Below are positions 35,758 to 44,467 of a DNA stretch of 64,000 nucleotides, in pieces; within the stretch, counting starts at the first letter, position 1, and each line of letters opens with the position of its first letter. The translations under genes and the position numbers were made by a program. The notes beneath the pieces are model-generated. The model did no database searches. It was not told where the DNA came from and saw nothing but the letters and a program-made list of their open reading frames with translations. This stretch comes from Streptomyces sp. SA15 (GTDB lineage Bacteria > Actinomycetota > Actinomycetes > Streptomycetales > Streptomycetaceae): positions 154,396 to 218,395 of the forward strand of contig NZ_NTGE01000058.1 of assembly GCF_002291145.1 (NCBI RefSeq), in the 5' to 3' direction.

Positions 35758-36550
35758 GGGAACGGATGGCCTTCCGGCGGACCTGTCGTGCTCTGCGGAC
35801 CAGGGCGTACCCCTGGGTGAGTGCACGGTCTCTGGCGAAGTTCCGGGCGATCGCACGGCCCTCGACGAGCCGCTCGAACTCCTCGACGCCCGTGGCGCGG
35901 CGCACGGTCACGCGTCGCAGGGCGTACGGCCCCTGGCGTCGGCGCGCCAGGCCGTTGCCGACGGCGAGCGCCTGGCCGTACCCCGTCTCGCGGACGGCCT
36001 GCCGCACCCGGCGGCTGGAGTAGCCGTAGGGGTAGGCGAACGAGACCGGGACGGCACCGAGTTCGTCCGAGACGATCTCCTTGCAGTGGATCAGCTCCTG
36101 GCGCAGGCCGGCGTCGTCGAGCTGGTCGAGCTGCGGGTGCGTGTGGCTGTGCCCGCCGATCTCCACGTCCGCCGCCGCGAGTTCGCGGACCTGGTCCCAG
36201 TCGAGCATGGTGTCCAGGCCGCCCCCGGTGTCGTACGCGCCCCGGATCCACCCGGTGGAGACGAACAGCGTGGCGGCGAAGCCGTGCTCCGCGAGGACGG
36301 GGAGGGCGTGCCGGTGCACGCCCTCGTAGCCGTCGTCGAAGGTGATCAGGACCGGCCGTTCGGGCAGCGGCCGGCCGGAGCGCCAACGGGCGGCGAGTGC
36401 GGCCGTGGTGACGGGGGTGAAACCGAGTTCCGCGATCACCGCCATCTGCTGGGCGAAGGCCTCCGGAGCCACCGACAACTCCCGTGTGGCCTCGTTCGGG
36501 TCGGTCGCGATCGCGTGGTACATGAGGATCGGCACGGGCGCCTCGGTCAT
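35750..36550 (-). CDS. Polysaccharide deacetylase (NodB/CE4 type)
   Basis: 266 residues. CE4 motif 1 is PVLITFDDGYEG (catalytic Asp pair, near 68-79), and motif 2 is GGHSHTHPQL with the two metal histidines near 136-140. Downstream is SFAYPYGYSSRRVRQA (motif 3). It deacetylates N-acetylhexosamines in a surface polymer. There is no signal peptide (start MTEAPVPILMYHAI), so action may be cytoplasmic or export unusual. It overlaps the upstream GT2 gene by 4 bp (ATGA) and the downstream flippase gene by 8 bp: an operon. Confidence 0.9.
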   Translation of the reverse strand: MTEAPVPILMYHAIATDPNEATRELSVAPEAFAQQMAVIAELGFTPVTTAALAARWRSGRPLPERPVLITFDDGYEGVHRHALPVLAEHGFAATLFVSTGWIRGAYDTGGGLDTMLDWDQVRELAAADVEIGGHSHTHPQLDQLDDAGLRQELIHCKEIVSDELGAVPVSFAYPYGYSSRRVRQAVRETGYGQALAVGNGLARRRQGPYALRRVTVRRATGVEEFERLVEGRAIARNFARDRALTQGYALVRRARQVRRKAIRSRV

Positions 36551-37542
36551 CTGCTTCCCCCTTCGATCTCCCTCACCACGAAGGTCGTCCCGCCCCGGCG
36601 CGCCCGGACGCTTCCCACGACGTACCCACCGGCCGCCGTCAGCACCCCGGCGACGATCGCCCCCGCGCGAGAGGCGCCCCCCGGCCGGGCCAGCAGGGCG
36701 TCCCGCAGCCCGCGCGCCACCCCGGCGGGCAGCACGCGTGTGGCGTACCGGCGTTCGGACTCGAGTCCCTTGTCGGAACCGACACTTCGGGCCACCAGCG
36801 CCTTCGACAGGCCCTCGGCGTACGTACGCGTGCGGAAGTACCCGAAGTGCTCGCGCGCCTCGGGCACCCGGTGGTGGATCACCGCGCGGTCGTCGATCAG
36901 CAGGACGGCGTCGGGCCGGGCGCGGGTGAGGCGGATGCACAGTTCCGTCTCCTCGCAGCCCAGCGGACGCTTGTCGCCGTCGCGCCCGATGCCGGTGGCG
37001 AAACCCCCCGCAGCGTCGAACGCCGTACGACGGAAGGAGGCATTGCCGCCGAGTACGTTGCGCACCCGCACCAGCCCGGAGGGCAGGCCCTTGTACGTGC
37101 AGCCCACCACCCAGTCGAACTCCTCGGGAAACCAGGCCGGTCGGCGGCCCGACGCCCAGATGGGCTCCGTACGGCCGCCGACGGCCATCACCCGCGGATC
37201 GGCGTAGCCCTCGGCGAAGTGCCTGAGCCAGTCCCGCTCGGCGACGGCGTCGTCGTCCAGGAACGCGACGACGTCGCCGCGCGAGGCGGCGATCCCGGTG
37301 TTGCGGCCGGCGGACAGGCCGCGGGGGCCCGCGTTGGCGAGCACCCGCACCTCGTCGGCCCCCTCGGCGTCCTTGTACTCCCTGGACAGCCGGTCCAGGA
37401 GCACCGCGTTGTGGTCGACGACAAGCAGTGTTTCCAGGGCCGGCCGTGACTGCGCCCGCACCGAGGAGACCGCCGCGAGGATGTCCTCCCAGCGGTCCTC
37501 GGTGTAGACGCAGATCACGACGGAGATGTCGAGATCGGTCAA
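36547..37542 (-). CDS. Glycosyltransferase family 2 with C-terminal membrane segment
   Basis: 331 residues from a TTG at 37542, which overlaps the stop of the upstream GT2 gene (TTGA) and has GGAGAGG upstream. The GT-A fold motifs are ISVVICVYTEDRWEDILAAV at the N-terminus, VAFLDDDAVAERDW (DxD) near 100, and GCEETELCIRL. The C-terminal 50 residues include a hydrophobic segment (AGAIVAGVLTAAGGYVVGSV). It adds a sugar during synthesis of a surface glycan in the operon with the deacetylase and flippase. Confidence 0.88.
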   Translation of the reverse strand: MTDLDISVVICVYTEDRWEDILAAVSSVRAQSRPALETLLVVDHNAVLLDRLSREYKDAEGADEVRVLANAGPRGLSAGRNTGIAASRGDVVAFLDDDAVAERDWLRHFAEGYADPRVMAVGGRTEPIWASGRRPAWFPEEFDWVVGCTYKGLPSGLVRVRNVLGGNASFRRTAFDAAGGFATGIGRDGDKRPLGCEETELCIRLTRARPDAVLLIDDRAVIHHRVPEAREHFGYFRTRTYAEGLSKALVARSVGSDKGLESERRYATRVLPAGVARGLRDALLARPGGASRAGAIVAGVLTAAGGYVVGSVRARRGGTTFVVREIEGGSR

Positions 37543-38360
37543 GACACCTCTCCCCGGACCGTGTCGAGCATCGGGGAGTGCTGCGGACGGCTGCGCAGGG
37601 CGCGCCGGTTGGAGCGCTCCTTCAGGATCACTCTGAGCACCCTGAGCCCGTCCCGTACCGCCCGCAGATTGCTGGTGCCGTGGATGCGGAGATACTCGTG
37701 GCTCGGTATCTCCTGCACCTTCAGCCCGGCCTTCACCACCCGGATGTTCATCAGGGTCTCGACCTCGAAGCCGGTGCAGTCGAGGTCGATCTTGTCCAGG
37801 CAGTACCTCCAGAACGCGTTGTAGCCGTAGCACAGGTCCGTGTAGCGGGCGCCGAACTTGCGGTTGACGGCCGTGCACAGCGCCCAGTTGCCGAGCTTGC
37901 GGATGAAGGTCATGTCGTCGGTGCCGCCGCCGTTGGCGAAGCGGGAGCCCTTGGCGAAGTCCGCGCCCGAGACCAGGGCGGAGACGTACGACACGATCTC
38001 GTTGCCGTCGGCCGAGCCGTCCGCGTCGACCATCACGATGATGTCGCCGGTGCAGGCGTGGAAGCCGGTGATCAGCGCGTCGCCCTTGCCCTTGCCGCGC
38101 TGCTCGACGACCTTGACGTCCGGCCACAGCTCGCGGGCGACTTCGACGGTGTTGTCGGTGGAATTGCCGTCCACGAGAACCACTTCATGGATCCAGTTCG
38201 GAAGGGTCTTGAAGACGTAAGGGAGATTCTCCGCCTCGTTCATGGCGGGGATCACCACGCTCACCGGCGGCGCTATGGCCAGGTGAGAGGATATCGGCCG
38301 GTAGGTGCCGGCCTTCACAGGATCCTGGCCCGATGTCGCCGGGCGCAGAGCTGAGCTCAT
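37539..38360 (-). CDS. Glycosyltransferase family 2 (dolichol-phosphate mannose synthase-like)
   Basis: 273 residues. ATG 38360 is chosen with GAGAGGGAC upstream; the open frame beyond it is intergenic in character. GT2 features: VSVVIPAMNEAENLPYVFKT, VVLVDGNSTDNTVEVAREL and the DxD in IVMVDADGSADG, then GSRF and GYNAFWR. It resembles polyprenyl-phosphate sugar synthases that charge a lipid carrier. It is the first gene of the four-gene minus-strand cluster, with a 393-bp upstream region likely to hold the operon promoter. Confidence 0.9.
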   Translation of the reverse strand: MSSALRPATSGQDPVKAGTYRPISSHLAIAPPVSVVIPAMNEAENLPYVFKTLPNWIHEVVLVDGNSTDNTVEVARELWPDVKVVEQRGKGKGDALITGFHACTGDIIVMVDADGSADGNEIVSYVSALVSGADFAKGSRFANGGGTDDMTFIRKLGNWALCTAVNRKFGARYTDLCYGYNAFWRYCLDKIDLDCTGFEVETLMNIRVVKAGLKVQEIPSHEYLRIHGTSNLRAVRDGLRVLRVILKERSNRRALRSRPQHSPMLDTVRGEVS

Positions 38361-38753
38361 GAGTCTGGTCCCTCTCGTCCGGTGGACCGCCCGCCCCTGG
38401 GTGGTCCGGTTCGGTTCGAAAGGGGGGTATCTCACGCACGGCAGGACGGAATGAATCTCCGCACCCACCGGGTGAGCTGGCAAAGCTGGCCGGCTCCGCA
38501 AAACGGCAGCCGGTCGCGCGGCACGACTCGGTCACACAGTGCGGTCACCGAGCACGGCACCCCCCTACCGCGCCCCGCGCCGGGCCGTCGCGGTCCTTGA
38601 GCCCTCCCCTAAAACCGCTGGCTGACGGACCGATGCGGGTGAGATGTACGACGGTATTGATGATTGAACCTGTATGGCAAGACCTGGAACGAGGCCTCAC
38701 GTTTTTGTTGGTTTGACCGTTACAGATCGCTTGTCACGTGTGCGGATCGCTTG
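38361..38753. other. Region upstream of glycan operon
   Basis: No gene is seen. Around 38640-38720 the base composition is less GC-rich than its surroundings. The 14-bp direct repeats at 38725-38758 lie at the right end. Probably the operon promoter is here, but I cannot place its hexamers. Confidence 0.45.
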
Positions 38754-38758
38754 TCACG
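38725..38758. repeat. 14-bp direct repeat overlapping a stop codon
   Basis: GATCGCTTGTCACG occurs at 38725-38738 and at 38745-38758, 20 bp (two helical turns) apart. The second copy contains the stop codon of the FemAB-like gene. Confidence 0.7.
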
Positions 38759-39851
38759 AACGACCCGAGCGGATCTTCCCCACCCGTTTGAGCAGTTTGT
38801 CGGCCGGTTCGAACAGCTCCGGCCGGGACACCACGGCATTGCGCAGAGCCCGTACCGGAGCGCGGCGGGCCCGATGCCCGAGCGCCACCGGGTGACGTCG
38901 TGTCACCCACCCCTCGGACACTTGGAGCTCGCGTGTCTTCAGGGAGTCCTTGTATTCCTTCTGGCCCCGGCCGAGATCGAGATACGCGATCCCGTCGGCG
39001 GCGGCCGCCTCGGCCATGCGCAGATGCAGCACCAGGCCCGGGGAGTACTTCGAGTACGCCGGGTCGTACGCCGGGAACCAGCACGCGAGCACCCGCTCGG
39101 TGCGCAGCCCGAAGTGCGCGGCGATCGGCTTGCCGTCCGCGTACAGCACCGACAGGATCCCCGCGAACGGCTCGGAGCGGCTGTGGAACAGCTGCTGCAC
39201 GAGCCGGGTGATCCAGTCGTGCGCGAAGCGGTCGCTGCGCCCGGTCCTGCGGTACTGCGCGGACTTCCAGTCCATCAGGGTGCGCAGCGCGGCCGGGTCG
39301 CGCTCGTCGTGGACGTACGTCACCTCGCCCGCGTCCCGGGCCAGCTTGCGCTCCTTGGCGAGGGTGGTGCGGGTGAACTTCGGTGACTGCGCCCGCAGTT
39401 GGGCCAGATAGGCCTCGTAGCCCCGGTCGACGTCCATCACCGGGGACGGGAAGGTGCCGGAGGCCTCCGCCTCGAACGGCCGCTGGCCCTGAACCAGGTG
39501 GTCGAACTCCCAGACCGCGAGCCCGCAGGCCCGCATCAGCTCACGGGCGTCCCAGGTGAACCCGGGCCGGTGCACCACGCCCTGGGCGTCCGAGACACCG
39601 AGGCCGATGGCCCGGCCGACGCCGGCGGCCGATCTCTGGTAGGGGAAGAACGCGGCGGGCTCGCCGTCCTCCCGTACGACCGCGATCCGCACCCCGCGTC
39701 TGCACCGGCCCACCGCGAGCGCGAACTCCGGTGCGAGGAAAGGGTTCGCCAGCTCGGGCGACCCGTGCAGATGGGCCTTGGACTGCATCGCCGTCCACGC
39801 CGCCCGGTCGGCGGCGCTCAGCTCGCCGGGGCGGTACACGCTGATGTCCAC
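38754..39851 (-). CDS. FemAB/BioF2-like GNAT-fold aminoacyl- or acyltransferase
   Basis: 365 residues. It has the double GNAT fold of the Acetyltransf_6 (BioF2-like/FemAB) group: AAFFPYQRSAAGVGRAIGLG in the N-terminal half, then TLAKERKLARDAGEVTYVHD and AHFGLRTERVLACWFPAYDP, YLDLGRGQKEYKDSLK. Members in polysaccharide clusters transfer amino acids or acyl groups to sugars or peptidoglycan precursors. It lies just upstream of the glycan operon and starts 1 bp after the stop of a small membrane protein gene, with which it is cotranscribed. Confidence 0.85.
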   Translation of the reverse strand: MDISVYRPGELSAADRAAWTAMQSKAHLHGSPELANPFLAPEFALAVGRCRRGVRIAVVREDGEPAAFFPYQRSAAGVGRAIGLGVSDAQGVVHRPGFTWDARELMRACGLAVWEFDHLVQGQRPFEAEASGTFPSPVMDVDRGYEAYLAQLRAQSPKFTRTTLAKERKLARDAGEVTYVHDERDPAALRTLMDWKSAQYRRTGRSDRFAHDWITRLVQQLFHSRSEPFAGILSVLYADGKPIAAHFGLRTERVLACWFPAYDPAYSKYSPGLVLHLRMAEAAAADGIAYLDLGRGQKEYKDSLKTRELQVSEGWVTRRHPVALGHRARRAPVRALRNAVVSRPELFEPADKLLKRVGKIRSGRS

Positions 39852-39852
39852 G

Positions 39853-40287
39853 TCAGATGCCCTGTCTTCTCGCCGTACGGCCGCGCAGCCGCCGTACCAG
39901 AACCAGCAGGAGAACGAGGGCGCTGATCGCGGTCACCGCCACGATCCCACCGCGCACGGACCAGCGGTGCACGGCCAGCATGCCCTGGGCGACCAGCATG
40001 TTGACGACGACCGAGCCCGCAACCGCGGCGACCAGACGGCCGAACGGTTCCAGCCCGCGCAGGGCCGCCGCGATGGCCGCGGTGGGCGCCGCGATCAGGA
40101 AGAACAGCGTGAGCGGACCGCGCAGCGGTGAGTCCGAGTCGGCGAGCGCGAGTACCGCGCCGCATCCCCCGACCGCCGTCGCGGCGCCCGCGAGCAGTGG
40201 CGACAGGTCCCTCCCCGGCCCTGGCCGCGCCCGCTCGGCGCCGTCCGATGACGCTGTTGAAGATGTCTTGATGCGTATGGTCTGCAT
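39853..40287 (-). CDS. Small integral membrane protein
   Basis: 144 residues from ATG 40287. Four hydrophobic segments follow a polar N-terminus: LLAGAATAVGGCGAVLAL, PLTLFFLIAAPTAAIAAAL, LVAAVAGSVVVNMLVAQGML and IVAVTAISALVLLLVLVRRL. I recognise no family. It precedes the FemAB-like gene by 1 bp and probably belongs to the polysaccharide cluster. Confidence 0.75.
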   Translation of the reverse strand: MQTIRIKTSSTASSDGAERARPGPGRDLSPLLAGAATAVGGCGAVLALADSDSPLRGPLTLFFLIAAPTAAIAAALRGLEPFGRLVAAVAGSVVVNMLVAQGMLAVHRWSVRGGIVAVTAISALVLLLVLVRRLRGRTARRQGI

Positions 40288-40403
40288 TGGCGACTTTGCC
40301 CCCCGAAGCGCCGGATGCCGGGCTTCAATGTCGCTCAGCCGCGCGGGGGCCGTCAAGATGCGGAAGACGGTCACACCGATTGGTGGCCGACTTGGTACGG
40401 GCA

Positions 40404-40433
40404 TTCCCCGGAGGCGGGTGCGCCTCCGGGGAA
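40404..40433 (-). terminator. Hairpin terminator after S8 protease
   Basis: TTCCCCGGAGGC and GCCTCCGGGGAA pair perfectly over 12 bp around a 6-base loop, 32 bp beyond the protease stop codon. Confidence 0.82.
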
Positions 40434-40465
40434 CTGTCGTTCAGGTCAAGCCAGTCGCTGCGCGC

Positions 40466-41674
40466 TCACGGCACGATCTTCAGCAGCCGGTTCGGGGAAC
40501 CGGTGCCCGCGCTGGTGACCTTGCCGGTGGTGGCGCCGTTCACCAGGGCCGTGGCGACCTGGGCCGGGGTGGCCGAGGTGTGGCCCGCCAGGTAGACCGC
40601 GGCCGCGCCCGCGACATGCGGGGTCGCCATCGACGTACCGGAGATGGTGTTCGTCGCGGTGTCGCTGGTGTACCAGCCCGCCGTGATGGAGGATCCGGGG
40701 GCGAAGATGTCCAGGACCGAACCGTAGTTGGAGTAGCTCGCCTTGGCGTCGGTGTTGGTGGTGGCGCCGACGGTGATCGCCTCGGTGACCCGGGCCGGGG
40801 AGGACGAGGAGGCGGTGGTGCTGCTGTTGCCCGCCGCGACGGCGTAGGTCACGCCGCTCGCGATGGAGCGGCGCACGGCCGCGTCCAGGGTGGTGGACAC
40901 ACCGCCGCCCAGGGACATGTTGGCGACCGAGGGTCCGGAGTGGTTGGCCGTCACCCAGTCGATTCCCGCGATCACGCCGGCCGTGGTGCCGGAGCCGGCG
41001 TTGTTCAGCACCCGGACCGCCACGATCTTCGCCTTCTTGGCGACGCCGTACGTCGTGCCCGCGATCGTCGTGGCCACGTGGGTGCCGTGGCCGTTGCCGT
41101 CCTGGGCGACGTTGTCGCCGTCGACGGCGTCGTAGCCGTTGGTGGCGCGGCCGCTGATCTGCTGGTGGGTGATGCGCACGCCGGTGTCGATGACGTAGGC
41201 CGTCACGCCGGTGCCCGCGCTGTCCGGGTAGGTGTAGGTGCCGGACAGCGGCAGGGAGGTCTGGTCGACACGGTCCAGGCCCCAGGGGGCGTTGGACTGC
41301 GTGGTGTCGGCGAGCTGGACGCGCTGGTCCTGCTCGACCGAGGCCACCGCCGGGTCGGCGGCGAGTCTCCTGGCCTCGGCCGCGGAGAGGGTGGCGGAGT
41401 AGCCGTTCAGCGCCGCGCCGAACGTCTTCTTGACCGTGCCGCCGTACTCCTTGACCAGACTCTTGCCCGCGCTCGAGGACGCCTTGAGACCGGCGCCCTG
41501 CTTGAGCGTGACGATGTAGCTGTCCTTGACCGCCGTAGGAGAACCGGCGGCCAGGACCTTGCCCTCGGCCGGTGCGGCCTGGGCGGGGAGAGCGGTGAGC
41601 CCGCCCACGAGGGCGGCGGTCGCCAGGCTGGTTATCGCGGCGATCCGGACCTTCTTGCTACGCAGTTGTGCCAT
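40466..41674 (-). CDS. Secreted subtilisin-family (S8) serine protease with I9 propeptide
   Basis: 402 residues. A Sec signal (about 1-36, ending in LTALPAQAAPAE) precedes an inhibitor I9 prodomain (DSYIVTLKQGAG to about 120). The protease domain has the catalytic triad in AYVIDTGVRI (Asp), GHGTHVATTIAG (His) and SGTSMATPHVAGAAAVYLAG (Ser). The length and lack of C-terminal extensions are typical of Streptomyces proteinase-K-like secreted enzymes. ATG 41674 is chosen; a GGAGG lies somewhat far upstream. It is divergent from the SGNH esterase gene across 300 bp and followed by a strong terminator. Confidence 0.93.
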   Translation of the reverse strand: MAQLRSKKVRIAAITSLATAALVGGLTALPAQAAPAEGKVLAAGSPTAVKDSYIVTLKQGAGLKASSSAGKSLVKEYGGTVKKTFGAALNGYSATLSAAEARRLAADPAVASVEQDQRVQLADTTQSNAPWGLDRVDQTSLPLSGTYTYPDSAGTGVTAYVIDTGVRITHQQISGRATNGYDAVDGDNVAQDGNGHGTHVATTIAGTTYGVAKKAKIVAVRVLNNAGSGTTAGVIAGIDWVTANHSGPSVANMSLGGGVSTTLDAAVRRSIASGVTYAVAAGNSSTTASSSSPARVTEAITVGATTNTDAKASYSNYGSVLDIFAPGSSITAGWYTSDTATNTISGTSMATPHVAGAAAVYLAGHTSATPAQVATALVNGATTGKVTSAGTGSPNRLLKIVP

Positions 41675-41974
41675 TACGAGGGAGTCCTCCTCTTGGCGGC
41701 GCACGCCTGGGTGGGGCGCGCGTCTGTGGGGGGTGCGCGCGTCGTCGCGCGCACGGCCATGGAGCGTCGCGTTCCGCCCTACGGCTGAGTAAAGAATCAG
41801 TGGTCCACCCGTGTAGATCAAGGGACTTGACGCCCTGTCACGCATTTGTCATGCCCGCGTAATTCAGCAGGGTCGCCAAAGCGCCACTGAGACAAGTATT
41901 GGCATGGACACTTCCGGTCAACACGCGTAGTTGCTACGACGGTTATGGCAGAGATCCTGCTAAAGGGAGGTTCC
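41675..41974. other. Divergent promoter region of S8 protease and SGNH esterase
   Basis: Non-coding. A possible -35 TTGACG lies near 41827. The GTCACGCATTTGTCATGC stretch and the esterase ribosome site AAAGGGAGG just before 41975 are visible. No convincing complete promoter could be assigned by eye. Confidence 0.4.
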
Positions 41975-42781
41975 ATGAGACGTTCCCGACTTGCCGTATA
42001 CGTCAGCTCGCTGCTCCTCGCCGCCTGTGCCGCCCTCACCGGGGCCGCCACGGCACAGGCGTCCCAACTCGCCGCACCCGGCGGCTACGTGGCGCTCGGC
42101 GACTCCTACTCCTCCGGACTCGGCGCGGGTAGCTACCTCTCCGCGAGCGGCGACTGCAAGCGCAGCACGAAGGCCTACCCCTACCTCTGGGCCGCCGCCC
42201 ACTCACCCTCGTCCTTCGACTTCACCGCCTGCTCGGGCGCCCGAACGGGTGACGTTCTGGCGAATCAACTCACCCCGCTCAGCGCCGCCACCGCCCTCGT
42301 CTCGATCAGCGTCGGCGGCAACGACGCGGGCTTCGCCGACGTCATGACGACCTGTGTGCTCCAGTCCGACAGCTCCTGCGTGTCCCGGATCAACACCGCG
42401 AAGGCGTACGTCGACACGACGCTGCCCGGCCAACTGGACGGCGTCTACTCAGCGATCCGCGCCAAGGCCCCGCACGCCCGCGTGGTCGTGCTCGGCTACC
42501 CCCGCTTCTACAAGCTGGGCACCTCGTGCCTCGGCCTCTCCGAGACCAAGCGGAAGGCGATCAACGACGCCGCGGACCACCTCGACACCGCCATCGCCAA
42601 GCGAGCCGCAGACCACGGCTTCGTCTTCGGCGACGTCCGCCCCACCTTCACCGGCCACGAGATCTGCTCGGGCAGCTCCTGGCTGCACAGCCTCAACTGG
42701 CTCAACGTCGGTGAGTCGTACCACCCGACGGCGGCGGGTCAGTCCGGCGGGTATCTGCCGGTGCTGAACAGCGCTGCCTGA
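41975..42781 (+). CDS. Secreted SGNH/GDSL esterase
   Basis: 268 residues from ATG 41975, with AAAGGGAGG upstream. The signal peptide runs to about residue 31 (LLLAACAALTGAATAQA). SGNH blocks: GDSYSSGLGAG (Ser), VSISVGGNDAGFAD (Gly, Asn) and ESYHPTAAGQ (Asp/His equivalent). Paired cysteines (in GDCKRS, FTACSGA, TTCVLQ, SSCVSR, TSCLGL, HEICSG) fit the three disulfides of Streptomyces secreted esterases such as the S. scabies enzyme. It is convergent with the kinase gene, 3 bp apart. Confidence 0.93.
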   Translation: MRRSRLAVYVSSLLLAACAALTGAATAQASQLAAPGGYVALGDSYSSGLGAGSYLSASGDCKRSTKAYPYLWAAAHSPSSFDFTACSGARTGDVLANQLTPLSAATALVSISVGGNDAGFADVMTTCVLQSDSSCVSRINTAKAYVDTTLPGQLDGVYSAIRAKAPHARVVVLGYPRFYKLGTSCLGLSETKRKAINDAADHLDTAIAKRAADHGFVFGDVRPTFTGHEICSGSSWLHSLNWLNVGESYHPTAAGQSGGYLPVLNSAA

Positions 42782-42784
42782 GTC

Positions 42785-44422
42785 CTAATCAGAGGGTGAG
42801 CCAGAAGCGGAGGCCCCGTCCGACGGGGTCTCCGTCTCGCAGGTCACCGAGAACGGCACCGAGTTGGACGTCGTGCGCACCGGATCGCGGACCTCGACAC
42901 TGATCTCGTTCTCGAAGCTGCCGCTGTCGTCGTTCGTGGTCACGAACGCCGTGTCCTGCTTGGTCCGGCCGCCGCCCTCCGGGAACGAGAGGGTCTTCCA
43001 CCCCTCGTCCATGACCTCGCCGTCCCGCGACACCCAGCGATACCTCACCTCCGCAGGCAGGTTGCCGACCGTGAACGTCGCCGTGAAGGCGGGCGCCTCG
43101 CCCTGCGGCGGCGGACAGCTGCCGGTGTAGTCGGTGTTGGAGCCGGCCAGCGCGACCTGCACCGACTGCGGCGGGGGAGCGGTCGTGGCGCTGCCGCTCC
43201 GGCTGGGAGTGGGCTCGGGGCCTGCGGTGTCCTGTGTCCCGGTGGGGTTGTCGGTGGGCGCGGGCGAACTCAGCCCGGGCGTCTCGTTCTTGGTGCCGCC
43301 GCCTCCGGCCTGGTCCCCGTCGTCGCGGTTCAGCAGCGCGTACGTCAGCCCGGCGATCGCCAGCGCGAGGGCGGCGAGGCCCGCGATCAGTGCGATGGCG
43401 GCGCGGCGGTTGCGGTTCGGCTCTCCGGCCGTGGCGGTCGTCGGCCCTGCCGTCGGGCTCGGCTGTGTCCACGGTTGCGGGCCCGGTGCGGTCGGTGGAG
43501 GCTGCTGGGGCTGCTGGGGAGGGGCGGCGATCGTCGGCGCATAGGGCGTGTAGGGCGTATGAGGGGACGCCTGCGCGGCGTCCGCGCGAGGCGTGCCGCC
43601 CGCGCCGATCACCCGCAGGTCCTGCTCGGCCCGCTCCGCCGACAGCCGCTCGGCCGGGTCCTTGCGCAGCAGCCCCTCGATCACGGGCGTGAGCGGACCG
43701 GCCCGGCGCGGCGGCGGCAGCTCCTCGTCCACGATCGCGCGCAGGGTGCTGAGCGGGGTGTTCTGCCGGAAGGGGGAGTTGCCCTCGACCGCCGCGTACA
43801 GCAGCACGCCGAGCGACCACAGGTCGGACTCCGGGCCCGGCGTACGGCCCAGGGCCCGCTCCGGAGCCAGGAACTCGGGCGAGCCGATGACCTCGCCGGT
43901 CATGGTCAGCGCGGAACTGCCCTCGACCATGGCGATGCCGAAGTCGGTGAGCACGACCCGCCCGTCGTTCGACATCAGCACATTGGCCGGCTTCACGTCC
44001 CGGTGCAGTACCCCGGCAGCGTGGGCGGCCCGCAGCGCGGCCAGCACCTCGGCGCCGATGTGCGCGGTGCGCTGCGGCGTGAGCGGGCCCTCGGCGTCCA
44101 GGAGTTCGGCGAGCGAGATGCCGCGGACGATCTCCATGACGATCCAGGGGCGGCCGTCCTGGGTGGCCACGTCGTACACCGTCACCACGTTGCGGTTGGC
44201 GACCCGCGCCGCCGCCCATGCCTCGCGCTCCAGCCGGGCGTACATCCGCTCGACCTCGGGTCCCTGCAGCCCGGCGGGCGCGCGCACCTCCTTGACGGCG
44301 ACCTCGCGGTGCAGCAGCTCGTCGCGGGCGCGCCACACCGTGCCCATGCCGCCCTCGCCGAGCGGGGACAACAGACGGTAGCGGCCCGCGATCAGACGTT
44401 CACTGCCCGGTACTTCGGACAC
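42785..44422 (-). CDS. Membrane-anchored Ser/Thr protein kinase (PknB type)
   Basis: 545 residues. Kinase domain about 14-270: LGEGGMGTVW (22-27 glycine loop), VAVKEV (Lys44), HRDVKPANVL (catalytic loop 140-149), TDFGIAMVEG (DFG 160-162) and GSPEFLAPER. A Pro/Gln-rich juxtamembrane linker leads to a single membrane helix (AAIALIAGLAALALAIAGLT, about 341-360). A Thr/Pro-rich stalk and an extracellular domain with two cysteines (GSCPPPQGEA, FSVTCETE) follow. PASTA repeats are absent. The final codons contain a strong dyad that may terminate transcription from both sides. Confidence 0.92.
   Translation of the reverse strand: MSEVPGSERLIAGRYRLLSPLGEGGMGTVWRARDELLHREVAVKEVRAPAGLQGPEVERMYARLEREAWAAARVANRNVVTVYDVATQDGRPWIVMEIVRGISLAELLDAEGPLTPQRTAHIGAEVLAALRAAHAAGVLHRDVKPANVLMSNDGRVVLTDFGIAMVEGSSALTMTGEVIGSPEFLAPERALGRTPGPESDLWSLGVLLYAAVEGNSPFRQNTPLSTLRAIVDEELPPPRRAGPLTPVIEGLLRKDPAERLSAERAEQDLRVIGAGGTPRADAAQASPHTPYTPYAPTIAAPPQQPQQPPPTAPGPQPWTQPSPTAGPTTATAGEPNRNRRAAIALIAGLAALALAIAGLTYALLNRDDGDQAGGGGTKNETPGLSSPAPTDNPTGTQDTAGPEPTPSRSGSATTAPPPQSVQVALAGSNTDYTGSCPPPQGEAPAFTATFTVGNLPAEVRYRWVSRDGEVMDEGWKTLSFPEGGGRTKQDTAFVTTNDDSGSFENEISVEVRDPVRTTSNSVPFSVTCETETPSDGASASGSPSD
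42808..42834. terminator. Possible bidirectional terminator in kinase 3' end
   Basis: CGGAGGCCCCGTC and GACGGGGTCTCCG form 13-bp arms with one mismatch around a single base. It lies 27 bp after the esterase stop and inside the last kinase codons, which fits a shared terminator for convergent genes. Confidence 0.5.
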
Positions 44423-44467
44423 GGGCGCCCCCTCTTCGCATCCGCGTGATTTCTCCCCAAAAGTAGC

